A stretch of DNA of 64,000 nucleotides, taken from Heligmosomoides polygyrus polygyrus (Eukaryota; Nematoda; Chromadorea; Rhabditida; Heligmosomidae). The stretch's first letter is position 1; each line of letters opens with the position of its first letter. A program made the position numbers and the translations under genes. The notes below the pieces were generated by a model. It did not search any database. It was not told the DNA's origin and saw only the letters and a program-made list of their open reading frames with translations. Below are positions 22,387 to 33,966 of the stretch, piece by piece. The DNA is taken from positions 11,112,332 through 11,176,331 of the forward strand of contig OX377201.1 in NCBI GenBank assembly GCA_947396885.1, read 5' to 3'.

Positions 22387-23653
22387 GGTTAGTGCATAAG
22401 TGCTCGGACATTTGATCCCTCCTGAATTCAAAGCGCATTTTCCCGCCAAATTTCTCATATGTATCAACGAGTAAGTGATCGATCGATAGAGTAAGGAAAG
22501 GGCTACAAAACTGTTCCTAACATATACTTCTGCGTCGTTAACGTCAGCTATTATGGCTAAGCAATTCATCCCAACTGAGACGCATATTCGGCACGTCATG
22601 TTATTCCTGCATCAATCTGGCCTCAATGCTAATGCTAATCGTCGCCTGAAGGATGTTTACAACGAGAGTGCTCCTGCTCGAAGTACTGTGTACCAGTGGT
22701 TCTCGAAGTTTGCAGTTGGTGAATTCTCCGTTGAAGGTAATGAACGAGAAGGGCGCCCGATGACACTGGATTTGGATGGATGGCCTCCGAAGCAGAGTGG
22801 AAGCGGACCCATACCAAACCACTCGCGAACTATCAAGCACTCTTGGTGTTAGTCACTCAACAGTCGTTCGAGGATTGAAGTCGATTGGCAAGGTGCAAAA
22901 ATTGGGTCGCTGGGTACCTCACGACTTGACACAACATGACATGGATCGCAGAGCCGATGTCGCTCTGTCTCTCCTTACCCTCAGACGTACCCACGGATGG
23001 CTAGGACAACCTTGTCACCGGGGACGAAAAATGGATACTCTACTCTAATTATCACCGGCGTGCACAGTGGGTTGACGCAACTGGAGAGGCAGAGGACGTT
23101 CCAAAACTCGACCTTCACGTGAAAACGGTAATGCTATGCATTTGGTGGAGCGTTCACGGCGTAGAATACTGGGAGCTGCTGGGCGAAGAGATAACAGTGA
23201 TGGCAGAGGTCTACGTCAACCAACTGAGGAAGTTGAGGGCCCATCTTCAAACCACACGAGGAGAGCAAGTGAAGGTGTATTTTCAACCCGACAACGCTAG
23301 ACCGCATATTGCTAGAGCGACGCTGAGTTGGCGGACTACGGATGGACCGTTCTTCCACATCCACCTTACTCACCAGATCTCGCTCCTTCTGATTGTCATT
23401 TGTTTTCAAGCCTTCAACGCTATTTGGACGGCCAGCAATTTAGGAACCGAGAGGATGTCAAGGAGGAACTGCACACATTTCTCGAATCACAACCGGCCAC
23501 GTTTTGGAGAAAATGCATCCATGACTTACCAGCACGTTGGCGAAAGACAGTTGATGTAAAGGGTGGTTACTTCAAATGATTTGATATTGTTGTTCGTATG
23601 TTGTGATAATAAATATTTCATGCCCCAAATGTCCAAGAACTTATGCAACAGCC
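22387..23653 (+). mobile_element. mariner-family transposon B
   Basis: A 1267-bp element with terminal inverted repeats GGTTAGTGCATAAG...and...CTTATGCAACAGCC, flanked by TA on both sides (22385-22386 and 23654-23655), the mariner target duplication. Confidence 0.85.
22553..23579 (+). pseudogene. mariner B transposase, three frameshifts
   Basis: This is a DD34D transposase that would cut and paste the element. The frame opens at ATG 22553 with MAKQFIPTETHIRH and a first DNA-binding helix region (APARSTVYQWFSKF). A +1 shift near 22770 leads to the second helix-turn-helix (TLGVSHSTVVRGLK). Another shift near 23010 leads to the first catalytic motif VTGDEKWI, then KTVMLCIWWS and the second, QPDNARPH. 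A third shift near 23325 leads to HPPYSPDLAPSDCHLF with the third catalytic Asp, ending at a stop at 23577-23579. All three catalytic residues survive, so inactivation by small indels looks recent. Confidence 0.8.
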
Positions 23654-24088
23654 TAATATGTATCCAATGCTCCGGGCTCTAAAAAAGCGAAACATGCCGA
23701 AACATAAACCGAACTAAAGATATACCAATCGTGGGGGGGACTGCTATAAACAAGAGCACTCTGAGAGTTCAACAACGGCATGCCAGTATTCATGAAAATT
23801 CAACATGGTAAGAATATCTCTTCTTTATTTGAATTTTTCTAAAGAAAATTTCAACTTTTAAAGGACTATCAGAGGTCCTAACGAAAGAGTTATACGAAGA
23901 TTGTGACAATCACAAAAAATAGCGAAAAGCAGAGCTGAGGTGGAACGAACAGCTCAGATGAAACGATAGAACCAACAAAATCATGACGTTTTAAAAAAGG
24001 TGAGGAAAGTAAGTGACGCAGACATAGAAGAGTGACTCAGCGCGGCGATGCAGCGTGTGATGAAAATTGATGTGAACCATTAAAAGCG

Positions 24089-27000
24089 CTATTCACTAGG
24101 TAGAACGGTGAGAGTTGGCGGCGAAGAAGCAATCGAGGCTTTCGCTCTGTTGGTTCGCTTGAAAATCCCTACTACTTCCTCACGAACATTCCTATTTATA
24201 CATATGTAGACGACTCCGTGTATTCCTGAAAAGCAAATTTAAAAAGAAGTCAGCTCTGGAAATACAGTTCAATGGTCGCTGTGTAACATGAAGCGCAGAA
24301 AATACCCACCATGACTTATTTGCCATACGATGTTTGCTGCAATGACGATGCTCCGGTGAACTGGCACAAATACGAGCACAACGTATAAGAGGGCAGCTGT
24401 AGCAGTGCTTACGCAGATGATGAGGGCTTGAAGAAATAGCTAAATTAGAATATTTGCTGGTCTCAAAAACTACAATATCGCTCCTGCCTTTTGGTTTCTG
24501 TGCGGAATAATCGCAAAAAACCGCTGTTCTCGCGGCGTTCCCATAACTTCCTTCAAGGTGGCCTATTCAAAAAATGACATAACAATGAAATCCAGTATGT
24601 GTTATCTATCCAAATATTTGCTATCATCCAAGCAAACTGCACATGCTGGATCCAGATCTTATATGACTCAAATCTTTTTTCTAAACCACTGTAAAACGCC
24701 TACGTTCTCAGAATTCCACTTTGAATTCTTTTGGTAGGTTCTGTTTTTTGAATAGTCTCCTTTGAAGAGAGTTATGGGAGAACGGCGAAAACGGCAGTTT
24801 TTTTTGCGCCTATTCCGCTCAAAAACCAAAGGACAGGAGCGGTGTTGTAGAATATATTACAAAGTCTCTCAATTAATTGTAAACTAAGCTATTTAACTTT
24901 GCTACACCTAGTGGGCCACAGTTTTCTATTTCTTCCAATACAAAGTTTGTAGTTAGTGACTGGTGGTGCTCGTCGGCACCCACCTAGAAGGTTAGTTGAT
25001 ACGCTGTACCTGGGACACCAGTTCTTTACTCTAGCTGCCTTGAGAATGCTATTCTGTATGATGAAATGGCGTTTGGGGAAATAGTTTCACTAACGTTCTC
25101 GACCTTTCCAGACTCCGAAGAAGGCGAAGACACCGAAACGTCAGCCGAAGTAAAGCCTCTTTAACAATCTTGGTAAACAGCTTAAAGAAGAAACACGCTA
25201 AGGTTTGAAGTTATTCAAAATCATTTCACTGAGTGTTTCGTTACTACTTATTGTGACGTTCGTGTTTCTTTGTTACTTATGTATAAGTGAAACAAAATCA
25301 TTCCATTCTTTGCTACTAGAAATCGAAATAACCTGCGCTTGAACTTTGCTGATACGAGTACTAGACATATTGCCAAAGCCTATGACGTAGAAGCAGAGCA
25401 CAGAGTAAAGCACACTCAATATGATTATCACTGATATATTATGAAGTGGTAGAACAAGCGATGTATAGTATGAGATTTCCTGAAACAGAATATTCCTTTA
25501 CCTTGCTACAGCACCTGAACTTTATCAAACAACAACCATAAAAACTCTGTTGCACCTCTCCCAAAAATTCGCACTCTTCGACATCTTCTTCACTTGCCGA
25601 TTCTTGCCAAATGTATTGCTACCGTACTATGATGTACGCCAAGGTCCTCTGCTAACGCACGTGTGTTCGCCTCCCGATTTGATTCAACAGCTCTCCTCAA
25701 AACTTCATCATCGTCAAGTGACGCCCTTGTCCGCGACCGAGTTTTTCATCGAGATCAAAATCTCCAAGAGCGTATTTTTTGAAGCAGAGCCTCATCATTC
25801 GCTAGCAAGGACAGATCGTCTCAAAAGCGCTGCTAAAGCTACGAGATGCGCCTGCCGCACAATGTCCCAATTTAAATTCGTAAAGCATGATGACTCGATA
25901 GTCGCGTCGGTTCATGTTTTTGCAGTGCCCTGCAAAAGGTTGGCTAGAAAAATTAGAGCGACGTCCACAATGTTTTTTGAAAGAGCAGGAAAAACCTACC
26001 GAACGGCATGTGTGGTCTTTACACCTTGACCATCGGAAATCTCACAAGAGGGTCGCCAGAGATGTGCTCTATTCGTTATTCGTATGCTCCTAGACATCTA
26101 TGTCTGCTCTTTGGAAGAAATACTCTAGAGCGGTGCTAAATCGTAGTATACTGAAGAACGATAGCAGGTCGTCCTCCATATGTGCTCCAGTAGCAGTAAA
26201 TAATCGTTTTCGCGACCAATTAATAGTAAACGTCGAGCGCTAAGACGAACGTGTGATAAAGGTTACGCTCGTGATTGATGTTCTTTTCGGCATGCGCACC
26301 ACTGACGGGATGTCCATCTACAGCAAAAGGCTCACTATGAAACTTTCTGGACGAGAGGACTTCTGGAGCGCCCAAGAGAGTTTTTTAATTGTCGCGTCGC
26401 CGAAGAGCTAAACCGGCACATCGTTTGAAAAACAGCATCCAGGCGATGTAGGATTCCATTATAGCAGTCTAAATGATGATGGAATCTAGAGTATGCTTGA
26501 TTATGCTGTACCCCAGGATATTATCAGTGTCAATACTTGCTCCAGAAGCGCAAAAGGCACTTCACATTTGGCACATTGTAGAGAAGACGTGTGAATTCAA
26601 CTACAGATTTGTTCGCTGTTTGAATATGAAACTGGTTCCAGACGCTAGACTCCGTGCGAAACTTTAGAAAACCTAACTATTCTACTTTCGAATTCGCTCC
26701 ACCGAAGACGAGAAACGATATGAGGACGACGATTATAAGCACTAATTCACGGCCCTTCAGAGAGAAGGAAATCGTATTATACCACAAATTCGACTGCCAA
26801 ATAAGTAAAACTGTGGATGAGTGCTGATGCCAATCAGCGAGCGCAGCCCGGTCTGAGCTTGGCTGCATGAATCCTAGTAAGAAGATAGTAGAGAAGCAAA
26901 CATGGCTCTGGAAAGACAAAGGCAAGCAATGATTTGATTGAGCAAGCTACATACTGCACCTCAAGTTCTTTCCTTGAAATCTACAGAAAATAAGCGAAAT

Positions 27001-30000
27001 GTACTTCCGCAAGGAACGTACGTAGGCAGATAGGAGCGCTTTCAGCACTTCTAAGAAAAATTTCGCGAGGGAGAACGAGAAATTTTCCTTCTCTCGAGTG
27101 GGACTTCATCATCAGAAAACTCGAGACATTGACGTACTGAGAAATGTATGCTACCCACTGAGAGTCTATGTGGTAACGCTGAAGGTTTCGCTTGAAAAAA
27201 GTGGAAGGAACCTGTCGTACTCTTTTAGGGCATTTTTACCTTTCTATTACAATGATAAACATACTCGTTTGTTTGTATACTGCTGAACCTACCCATTGTA
27301 TATCATCAGAGATAAGAGGTGCTGCCATAAACGCACCGGCAGAGCTATTGAAAAGTGTAGGCCTGGTAACGAAAGGGCGAATAATCATGATAAGGACGCA
27401 CAGTGTCATCCACATGTGTGTGTAGCATCCTAAACAATTTCTTTATTTTAACTTCTTTACATCACTCCCAACATACTTAACCCAAAATTTCAAACGACGG
27501 GAACGTGGAAGTAATATTAAGCTGAGCAGCTCAAATAAAATATTTTAAACCCAATCGCAATGAATAGGGTTTCTATAAGCCAACAAAAGCAGGTTTTTTT
27601 ATATATCAGTACTGGGAAATATGAGGAACGAAGGTCCTCAAATTGTAGTTTGCAAATCAACTTGAAAGCCAGATAGCACCTTGCTACAGAAACTGCGGTC
27701 AGCATGTGAAACTCAATTTATAAGTAACCTCCTAAAAAGTTTGGTCGTGAAATTGCAGCAAGTTTAGACATAAGCAAGGATAACGACAGAGAAAACATAG
27801 TCACTAAAAGCGCAACAAACTTTTGCGGCGAGCGGCGGGCGGCAGGCGGCGAAAACGATGGGCGCCGTTCCTGCAGTTTTGTTAGCCGGCAAGCGGCAGA
27901 GGCACGGAGCGGCGAGATACTGTATTTCTACTTGGGAACTACTGATCCTATTCGCCTTCCCACTCCTGAACGCGCTCTGGCCCCTCCCCTGCCGCAAAAG
28001 GTTAGAGCGCAGGAGCCCCTGCCTGCGCCGAATCGGCGCGAAATCAGCTCCAGCGGCGTCGCCGCCGCCCGCCGCTCACCGCAGGGCTCGCCGCTATGGC
28101 CTCTGTTATACTCCCGCGGGAGCATCCGCGGAATGTCCGCGGACCAATGGTGCACGGCGGAGGCGGGCGTGGCGAGGCGCGGCGATTGGCCAGGTGAGGA
28201 GTCTCGGCGCGATTCCCGCCCTTCCGCGGATGCTTCCGCGGGAGTATAACTCAGGCCTATAGTTAAGAATAGGACCGCGGCGATGCCGCAGAAGTGTGTC
28301 GTGGCCTTAAGAGAGCCTCGAGCATTCGAACGAGAGCAAAGCCGAATCAAAAGAGCGATATCGATCGAGGGGCGAGACAAAAGTCGTCGATCAGACATCA
28401 ACGGAAGACTACCATCCCACCATCCGCCTAAGGCCTATGTTATACTTCGGCGACGCGTCGCCGACACTGCGACACGTCACCGACAGCCCGTCATCGACGT
28501 CGGCGACGCCAACGTCGCTGACGCGTCTGTGGCGTTGTCGGCGACGTCGTCAACAGGATAGCATAGGAGCACATTTCTAGCATAGCAGCGCGTTTTCAGT
28601 GTCATCATTTGGTAACCAGACTGCGGATAGAAACGCTAGGTGATCACATCTGCTCGAATTTGATTACATTGTGTGTTTTTTCTTAATATGTTTCGAGACT
28701 TGATGATGATTTTTGATTTTTATGAACGGTCGACCATTGTTAATCTGGCGAATTTTCTCTTGCTAACCACATTCACCTTTAGAAGGAAGGGTAAGTGTGA
28801 TCTGAAGCAGTTTTTCAAAAACAGTCTTGGGTGAAAGGGTCAGATTCCTCTCCTTTTATATTTCTCCTCCTCTATTGAAGGCTAACATAAAGCCACATGG
28901 TTTCTAGGCGCAAGTACTGCTCCGAAGCTGTTATCTTTTGTGTGGCGCTGGCCTTGAACAATGAACGAGGAAGAGTTAGGAGCAGCTACGTGAGGCCTAC
29001 TCACGCAGCTAGTGAGGAGCTGAGGTTCAAATCATTCGACGATTACTTGGTCGGACTGGACGAGGCTCATTTCACTCATTTCACTCAATATGAATTGTAT
29101 CTCGAAAAAGCTCGCTCTTCGCAGAGGTTTGCAGAATCATTTCAGAAAGCGAGGAATCACTACTTACTTTTCACAGTTTTATTTTGTATTATTCTCTCTG
29201 CAAGAAAGCGAAAAGGCCTAGAAAAAAGAATGCGAAAAGAACGGGCGAGAAGGACAGCAAAGCGAAGAAAGGTGACAAAGTGAAGGGAAGGTAAGGTTTA
29301 CGTTCCCAATCCCTCAGTGTTCTAACGAGTGGCACTATTGGTGTACGCAAGACGGTCGTCTTTTGCATTTCTCGATTTCGTCATTCGAAGTCCGGTGGGG
29401 ATCATGGCAGTGCCGGAAACGAAAAACCAACCCACAATCAAAACATTCCAGCGGAGCGCATTTTCTGCCTCCCTTGGATGACTTCGGCGACGGAAATATA
29501 ACACCCCCAGCGGAGCTCTCGGCGACGCCGTCAAATCATCTTGTTGTGCGGGCTGCTACGCACTGCGTAGCACGTCGCCGAAGTATAACATAGGCCTAAG
29601 TGAGTGGAGCTACTGCATATTTTCATGCCAATCTATTTTTTGCACAAAGTATCAGTTAAATCATGATCCTGTGATCACGCAATGATCATCAGACATTTAA
29701 TAAAAAATAAAAGTTAATAAGATGGGATCAAGAGTCAATCAAATAATTTGGTGTTCATATTAATTTTCCTTGGCCTGCGATATTTTCTGCTGCACCCGTA
29801 AACGCTTTCATTGTGTGTATGCCTCCATTTAAAACACCCGCTCACCCGTCTATACGGACTTCAAGATCTTTGCCTCTATTGTCTCACACTCTAGCTAAGC
29901 ACATTGTTTAGCCTTAGAATCGTCTAGATGTCGCTTAAGATGACCCTACTGTTTGCTGCAACATATTGTGAGTGAAAGAACCCTAAACTAGTTACTCAAC

Positions 30001-32788
30001 GCCGTGACCTAAATCGACGAGGATATAGTTCTCTGACGTAATAATATTACAACATATACTGACCAGTACCCACGAGTCTCCAATCACTTTGGTCGTGCTC
30101 TCAAACTTGGGTAATTAAACTACGAATATAGTGCACAAACTCGACACGGAACGAATTGTTACACAGGCAATTTCTTAAAGGCGCATAGGAACTACGTCAT
30201 CAGCGCAGGGCGGGATGGACTTAAGCTTTTCACCAAGCATCCTTGGGTATTTAAGTCCTACTGTAGTCAGCTGAGGATGATGTTATTTTGCGATAAAGAT
30301 TAGCATTATTAAATTTTTGTGCGGGATGGGCCCCTAATTATACTGTACTTCTACGAAATATCAATGTTAATGCATATTTAACCCAACTACAGACTTGCTA
30401 GGACGACCGGTGATCAAGTAAATGTTTTGCCCTTATCAGACAACACTAATAGCTAGTCAGTCGACCATGGCCTGGAGGGCTTGATTGACCTGGGCGAGAA
30501 TATGAGATCGGAATGCATGTAAAGGTGGTTACTCCTTTGACACCCCTACGCTCCTAAAATTGACGAAAGTCTATCAATACATAAACAAGAGCTATAGCCC
30601 TTACACACACAAAGTAGTTATAAAATTGCGATACGATTTCTGTGATTTGTTTAAACTCCTCTTCACATTATGTGGCTCACGTCCTCGCTGATCGCGAAAA
30701 AAAAACATGGATAGGGAAATGTTGTAATTACTGTGGGCGCAGAATGCTAGTAGCAAATACTAAAGGTGCAGTTTTAACTCCTCTGCTTCAACGCTAGCGG
30801 TGGCTTTTAAGTAATCCTTACAACTTATTTATTTATTTATTTATGCACCGAGCTGTGGCAGAGAGCCCTCGCAGACAACGGCCTACGGCTGAACGTGAAG
30901 AAGACGTTCATCAGCTCCAGTTCATCAGCTCTGAGCAGTGCGCTGGATCGATCCTAGACTGCCAAGGGGAAACGATCGAGAAGGTGAAAGAATTCCGCTA
31001 CCTCGGAAGTGACCTATCTGAGGAAGGAAGTGTGGACCAGGCGGTCAGGGGACGGATAAACGCAGCCTGGCTCAAGTGAAGAGAGTCCACAGGGATCCTC
31101 TCCGACCGTAGATGCTCTAGGACGCTCAAAGGCAAGCTCTATAGAACAGTTGTGAGACCTGCCCTCCTCTACGGCAGTGAGTGCTGGGCCCTGGGTAAGG
31201 CGCAGGAGCGGCAACTGCACGCGGCGGAGATGAGGATGCTGAGGTGGGCATGTGGATGGATCCGTCGGAACAGGGTGCGAAACGAGGATGTTAGGGCAGT
31301 GATGAAGACAGTCCCGATCCAGCTGAAGATGAGAGAGCAGCGCTTGAGGTGGTATGGACACGTCCTCAGAAGACCAGAGGATCACCCCACAAGATTGGCC
31401 CTAGATATCGAGGCTCCCGGAAAGCGTCCGAGAGGAGCCCCAAGGAAAAGATGGAAGGACGTCATCAAGAGAGCTCTCGGCGAAGTCGGCGCCACGGCAG
31501 ATGACGCCCTTGATAGGATGAGGTGGCGACAGATCACAAGAACAGCGGACCCTGCGACTGCGCGGGACTAAACGCTCAAGAGAAGAAGAGGATTTATTTA
31601 TGCACCGAAAGGCGGACTATTTTGGTGAGACATTCATAAAAGAAACCAAGAAACCGAAAGTGAACAGAAGCACAGAACTCTGAATGCTCCTCTACAGAAT
31701 TATGCTAGCTAACACATATCAGAGACACAAGTAGCAGATAGAATGTCTATTTTGTTTAACCTCTTGAATTGTGAGGACGTTTGGTACTGAGCTGGAGGAA
31801 GACGCTCAAACCATTTCGTACAGCGAACCACAAAAGAGTTTTGGCACAATCCTAATAGATAACGGCCCGAAATGTGATGGTCCAAGTTGGAGCTTCCGCA
31901 TTTAACTGTTTTAATGAAACCTTTGAAGAGAAAACGAAGATATCGCATCGATGGCATCATCTCCACTACTCGGTTGATAGCAAGCACTATGCAGCTAAAT
32001 GTCGATCCCATCCAAGCACCTAAAAACGTTTAAAAATTATTTAAATGAGGTTATCATTGTTTTAACAATAATGTTGCAATAATTAGGTTATAATATAGAG
32101 GTTTAATAAAATGATATTTTAATAATGATAATAACAGAAGTAGTAGTTGTTTTAATAAGGTTGGTTTAAGAGTGAACCGTACGTACTCCAAGCTATGTGT
32201 CCTGTAAACTGGCCAAAAGCGATGCTGCTGCAAAACACCTGTCCGGTCTACAACAGCGCATTTCTGAATTCTTTTCTTCTTCTCTTTGAATATAATGCTC
32301 ACTCACAAAATCAATATAAGCGACGATGAAAGATCCAACAAGCACATTCAATATGTCAATCATTCCGTTGAAGAAAATAAGTTGATAGCAAGGAATCCTC
32401 AAGAGCCTTGCGCGTGCCATACCTACCAGAGCAACAATATAGGTTATCTAAATGGTATTGCTTTCATAGACAAACACCTCAACAGCCAGTTATGAAGAAA
32501 GGGGAATAATAAGGCCTGAAAAAGAAACAACACTCATTTTTTCCAAAATTGCTGCTTTGCGATCCATGCAGTGTTTGCCCTAAGCCTCGAATGTTCTAGA
32601 AGATATACAGGCCCCAACTTATAATTGCGAGAAATGCTTACTAAGAAGATTGTCCCGCTAATCGAGAAGTACACAGCCTGATACTGATTAACTGAGCCTC
32701 GTTCTTTCCATTCGGCCGGAGTCCTCGAGCTGCAGTTATATTCGCTCTGATCGATAATCCATGGAATGTTGAAGTAGAATACGTGCAT
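24089..32788 (-). CDS. SRT-family 7TM chemoreceptor, gene 3 (8 exons)
   Basis: Predicted 332-residue SRT receptor on the minus strand. Exons by eye, in transcript order: 32788-32642, 32447-32307, 32247-32187, 32019-31921, 27429-27293, 25479-25333, 24439-24310, 24225-24089 (TAG). The first seven have exactly the lengths of genes 1 and 2 (147,141,61,99,137,147,130) and every junction has GT/AG borders in the same phase. Hallmarks: YNCSSRTPAEWKERG, IPCYQLIFFNGMID, VFCSSIAFGQF, LAINRVVEMMP, RPFVTRPTLFNSS, LPLHNISVII, VWQISHG, then IHGVVYICINRNVREEV and a Ser/Pro-rich tail. It is the most diverged of the three. The 4.5-kb intron 4 carries two Harbinger-like elements and an RTE copy; intron 5 carries a mariner fragment. 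No coding damage is seen. Confidence 0.87.
25090..25180 (+). repeat. Possible PLE pseudo-LTR remnant with CGAAAC motif
   Basis: In intron 6 of SRT gene 3, the motif CTCCGAAGAAGGCGAAGACA then CCGAAACGTCAGCC resembles the conserved motif of Penelope-like pseudo-LTRs seen at 6.2 kb. It is short and could be chance. Confidence 0.25.
25556..26012 (-). mobile_element. mariner fragment C in intron 5 of SRT gene 3
   Basis: Read on the minus strand, this is a clear relative of mariner A: both share CCATTCGGTA- or CCGTTCGGTA-type 5' sequence, then GCTCTTTCAAAAAAC, then a transposase start with GDFDLDEKLGRG- and EDLGVHHST-like segments. It ends after the helix-turn-helix region, so the catalytic half is missing. 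It is a truncated, dead copy with the opposite orientation to mariner A. Confidence 0.65.
26030..27292. other. Remainder of intron 5 of SRT gene 3
   Basis: No protein family, known repeat or RNA was recognised here. Confidence 0.35.
28098..28257. mobile_element. 160-bp Harbinger-like MITE
   Basis: The element begins GGCCTCTGTTATACTCCCGC and ends with the near-perfect inverse (...GGGAGTATAACTCAGGCC). It is flanked by TAT on each side (28095-28097 and 28258-28260). The first bases, GGCCTxTGTTATACT, are nearly those of the element 174 bp away (28432), so the two probably used related transposases. It sits in a GC-rich block (about 27825-28260) in intron 4 of SRT gene 3. Confidence 0.6.
28432..29596. 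mobile_element. PIF/Harbinger-like element with TAA target duplication
   Basis: The terminal inverted repeats start GGCCTATGTTATACTTCGGC on both ends, with TAA immediately outside each (28429-28431 and 29597-29599). GG-start termini with a 3-bp TWA duplication are typical of PIF/Harbinger. GGCGACG-type GC-rich repeats follow the ends. The element is 1165 bp and encodes one partial frame (28897-29283). It lies in intron 4 of SRT gene 3. A fragment of the same family is at 16980-17783. Confidence 0.75.
28897..29283 (+). CDS. Possible PIF/Harbinger transposase N-terminal remnant
   Basis: A 128-codon open frame inside the Harbinger-like element. Residues about 33-70 include SYVRPTHAASEEL, FKSFDDYLVGLDEAHF and QYELYLEKA. 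This has the layout of the N-terminal region of PIF/Harbinger transposases, where a WVRP-like motif is followed by a helical stretch before the catalytic core. The C-terminus is very basic (RKRKGLEKRMRKERARR), like a nuclear localisation signal. The DDE catalytic domain is absent, so it cannot be a working transposase. The start codon is not certain. Domain assignment is by eye. Confidence 0.35.
   Translation: MVSRRKYCSEAVIFCVALALNNERGRVRSSYVRPTHAASEELRFKSFDDYLVGLDEAHFTHFTQYELYLEKARSSQRFAESFQKARNHYLLFTVLFCIILSARKRKGLEKRMRKERARRTAKRRKVTK
29600..30429. other. Part of intron 4 of SRT gene 3
   Basis: No gene or recognised repeat was seen in this stretch. Confidence 0.3.
30430..30560 (-). repeat. 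Possible degenerate SINE
   Basis: The fragment GCTTGATTGACCTGGGCGAG resembles the GGCTTGGTTGGCCTGGGCGG body of the SINE family on the same strand, but the A- and B-boxes are not clear. It may be an old copy. Confidence 0.25.
30852..31591 (+). mobile_element. 5'-truncated RTE copy with 17-bp target duplication
   Basis: The copy is bounded by identical ATTTATTTATGCACCGA sequences (30835-30851 and 31592-31608), a perfect 17-bp target duplication. Inside is the C-terminal part of an RTE protein: LADNGLRLNVKKT in one frame, then VKEFRYLGSDLSEEGS, YGSECWALGKAQERQL, MLRWACGWIRR, RLRWYGHVLRRPED and a DPATARD terminus. One in-frame TGA (31077-31079) and a frameshift near the start are the only defects in the retained part, suggesting a fairly young insertion. 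It lies antisense in intron 4 of SRT gene 3. Confidence 0.85.
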
Positions 32789-33411
32789 GCTGAAAGCACA
32801 TCTAGTCTGGATTAAGGACATCATACACTCAGACATATGACAGAAGAAAGTGACAGGTATAAAGAATTAGGAGGTCTGACCTTTACTGGGTTTTCTGCGT
32901 TGTTCTGTCTTACAGTTCTGATTAGTATATTGTGGCTCTATTTTTGAACTAATTTTTTATCCAACCAATGTAACTATTTAGTTCTAGCGGCAATACTGTG
33001 ACGCTATAACCACCTTATCCGAACATCTATTCGATACCGCATTTCGGGCGTTTTTCACGATTTTGAGTTAACAAAAATTTCTTGATTCTACAATTGTCGT
33101 CTTTCATCAACCTTTTTATTCTTTTCATTAGTTAATAGTGCCTCTTTTTAATCTTCGAAGAAGGATGAAGTGAGGAACATTCCTTCGATAATTGGTAGTT
33201 ACGAATAGCACGTAAGATAGTTTATGGCAGCGCTAGTATGGGCTTATTTAACACAAGTGCTCCCATACACCTAACGGCTTGTCTTGCACTTACAGGTGTG
33301 GCGCTTAAATCCGGACAAATGTAGATTCCAATTTCCTGCCACACCACGATCTCGCCAGTCTTCCACGATTTGCGTCCTTGAAAGCCTGAATCCTCTAGTA
33401 AACAGTCTTAC
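32789..33411. other. Upstream region of SRT gene 3
   Basis: This is the presumed promoter side of gene 3 (minus strand). The CACGGTACGCTTA block shared by genes 1 and 2 is not visible here. No gene is recognised. Confidence 0.3.
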
Positions 33412-33640
33412 CTCTGCTTCTACGGAATGTCGTGGAGGCGATTTCAATGCGTATTAGGCCATACAATGACTTGGTGGCCAGCCGATGAACAAGTCGGCGC
33501 CTTATCTTTTCGAAGTCTGGTACCGATTCACAGACCCCGAAGGGAATGATGGCTTAGTTGGCCTAGGCGGGAATCCGAGCCAAAAACCTGGTACAGGGTG
33601 CACGCGACAGCCGGTACTTCCTCCTACTGCGCTCCACGTA
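33412..33640 (-). repeat. tRNA-derived SINE copy 3
   Basis: The copy shares the family body (GGCCAGCCGATGAACAAGTC, GGTACCGATTCACAGACC and GGGTGCACGCGACAGCCGG on the plus strand) with the SINEs at 6.3, 18.8 and 40.9 kb. It is more diverged and lacks a clear repeat tail or target duplication. Confidence 0.55.
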
Positions 33641-33966
33641 CCCACTTGCGATACTAACAACGGCAAGGCCCATTTAAGGAATTGGTGAATCCTATCCTTG
33701 GTGTTGTGCTTATTATTCCTAGTCGGAGCATAAGCTTGAGAGCAACCTTCTGCAGGATCCAGAGCTCACAATGAGTAGTCGAATGCGAAGTAATAGGTCT
33801 GTTCCCAGCATTTTCTGACCGTTCGGTTATCCGATGCTCAATTGTGTCGTTCTATTGGGATTAGGTGGGGTTGTTCCTTTTACTGGTGGCGTCTCAGCGC
33901 TTCCATGGCTTTCCATGGTCCTATGTGTTCTCAAAATCTCTTTCGAAGTCTTGTATGGGAGCATAC

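Noticed and set aside
25550..26029. 159-codon plus-strand frame
   Set aside because: It is the antisense shadow of a mariner fragment whose true coding strand is minus.
27858..28401. Large overlapping frames on both strands in the GC-rich block
   Set aside because: High GC removes stops in all frames. The region is explained by a Harbinger-like MITE and unassigned GC-rich sequence.
30852..31608. RTE insertion and the missing next exon taken as a truncation of SRT gene 3 after exon 4
   Set aside because: Exon 5 was found 4.5 kb away at 27429-27293, followed by exons 6-8, all in frame. The insertion is intronic.
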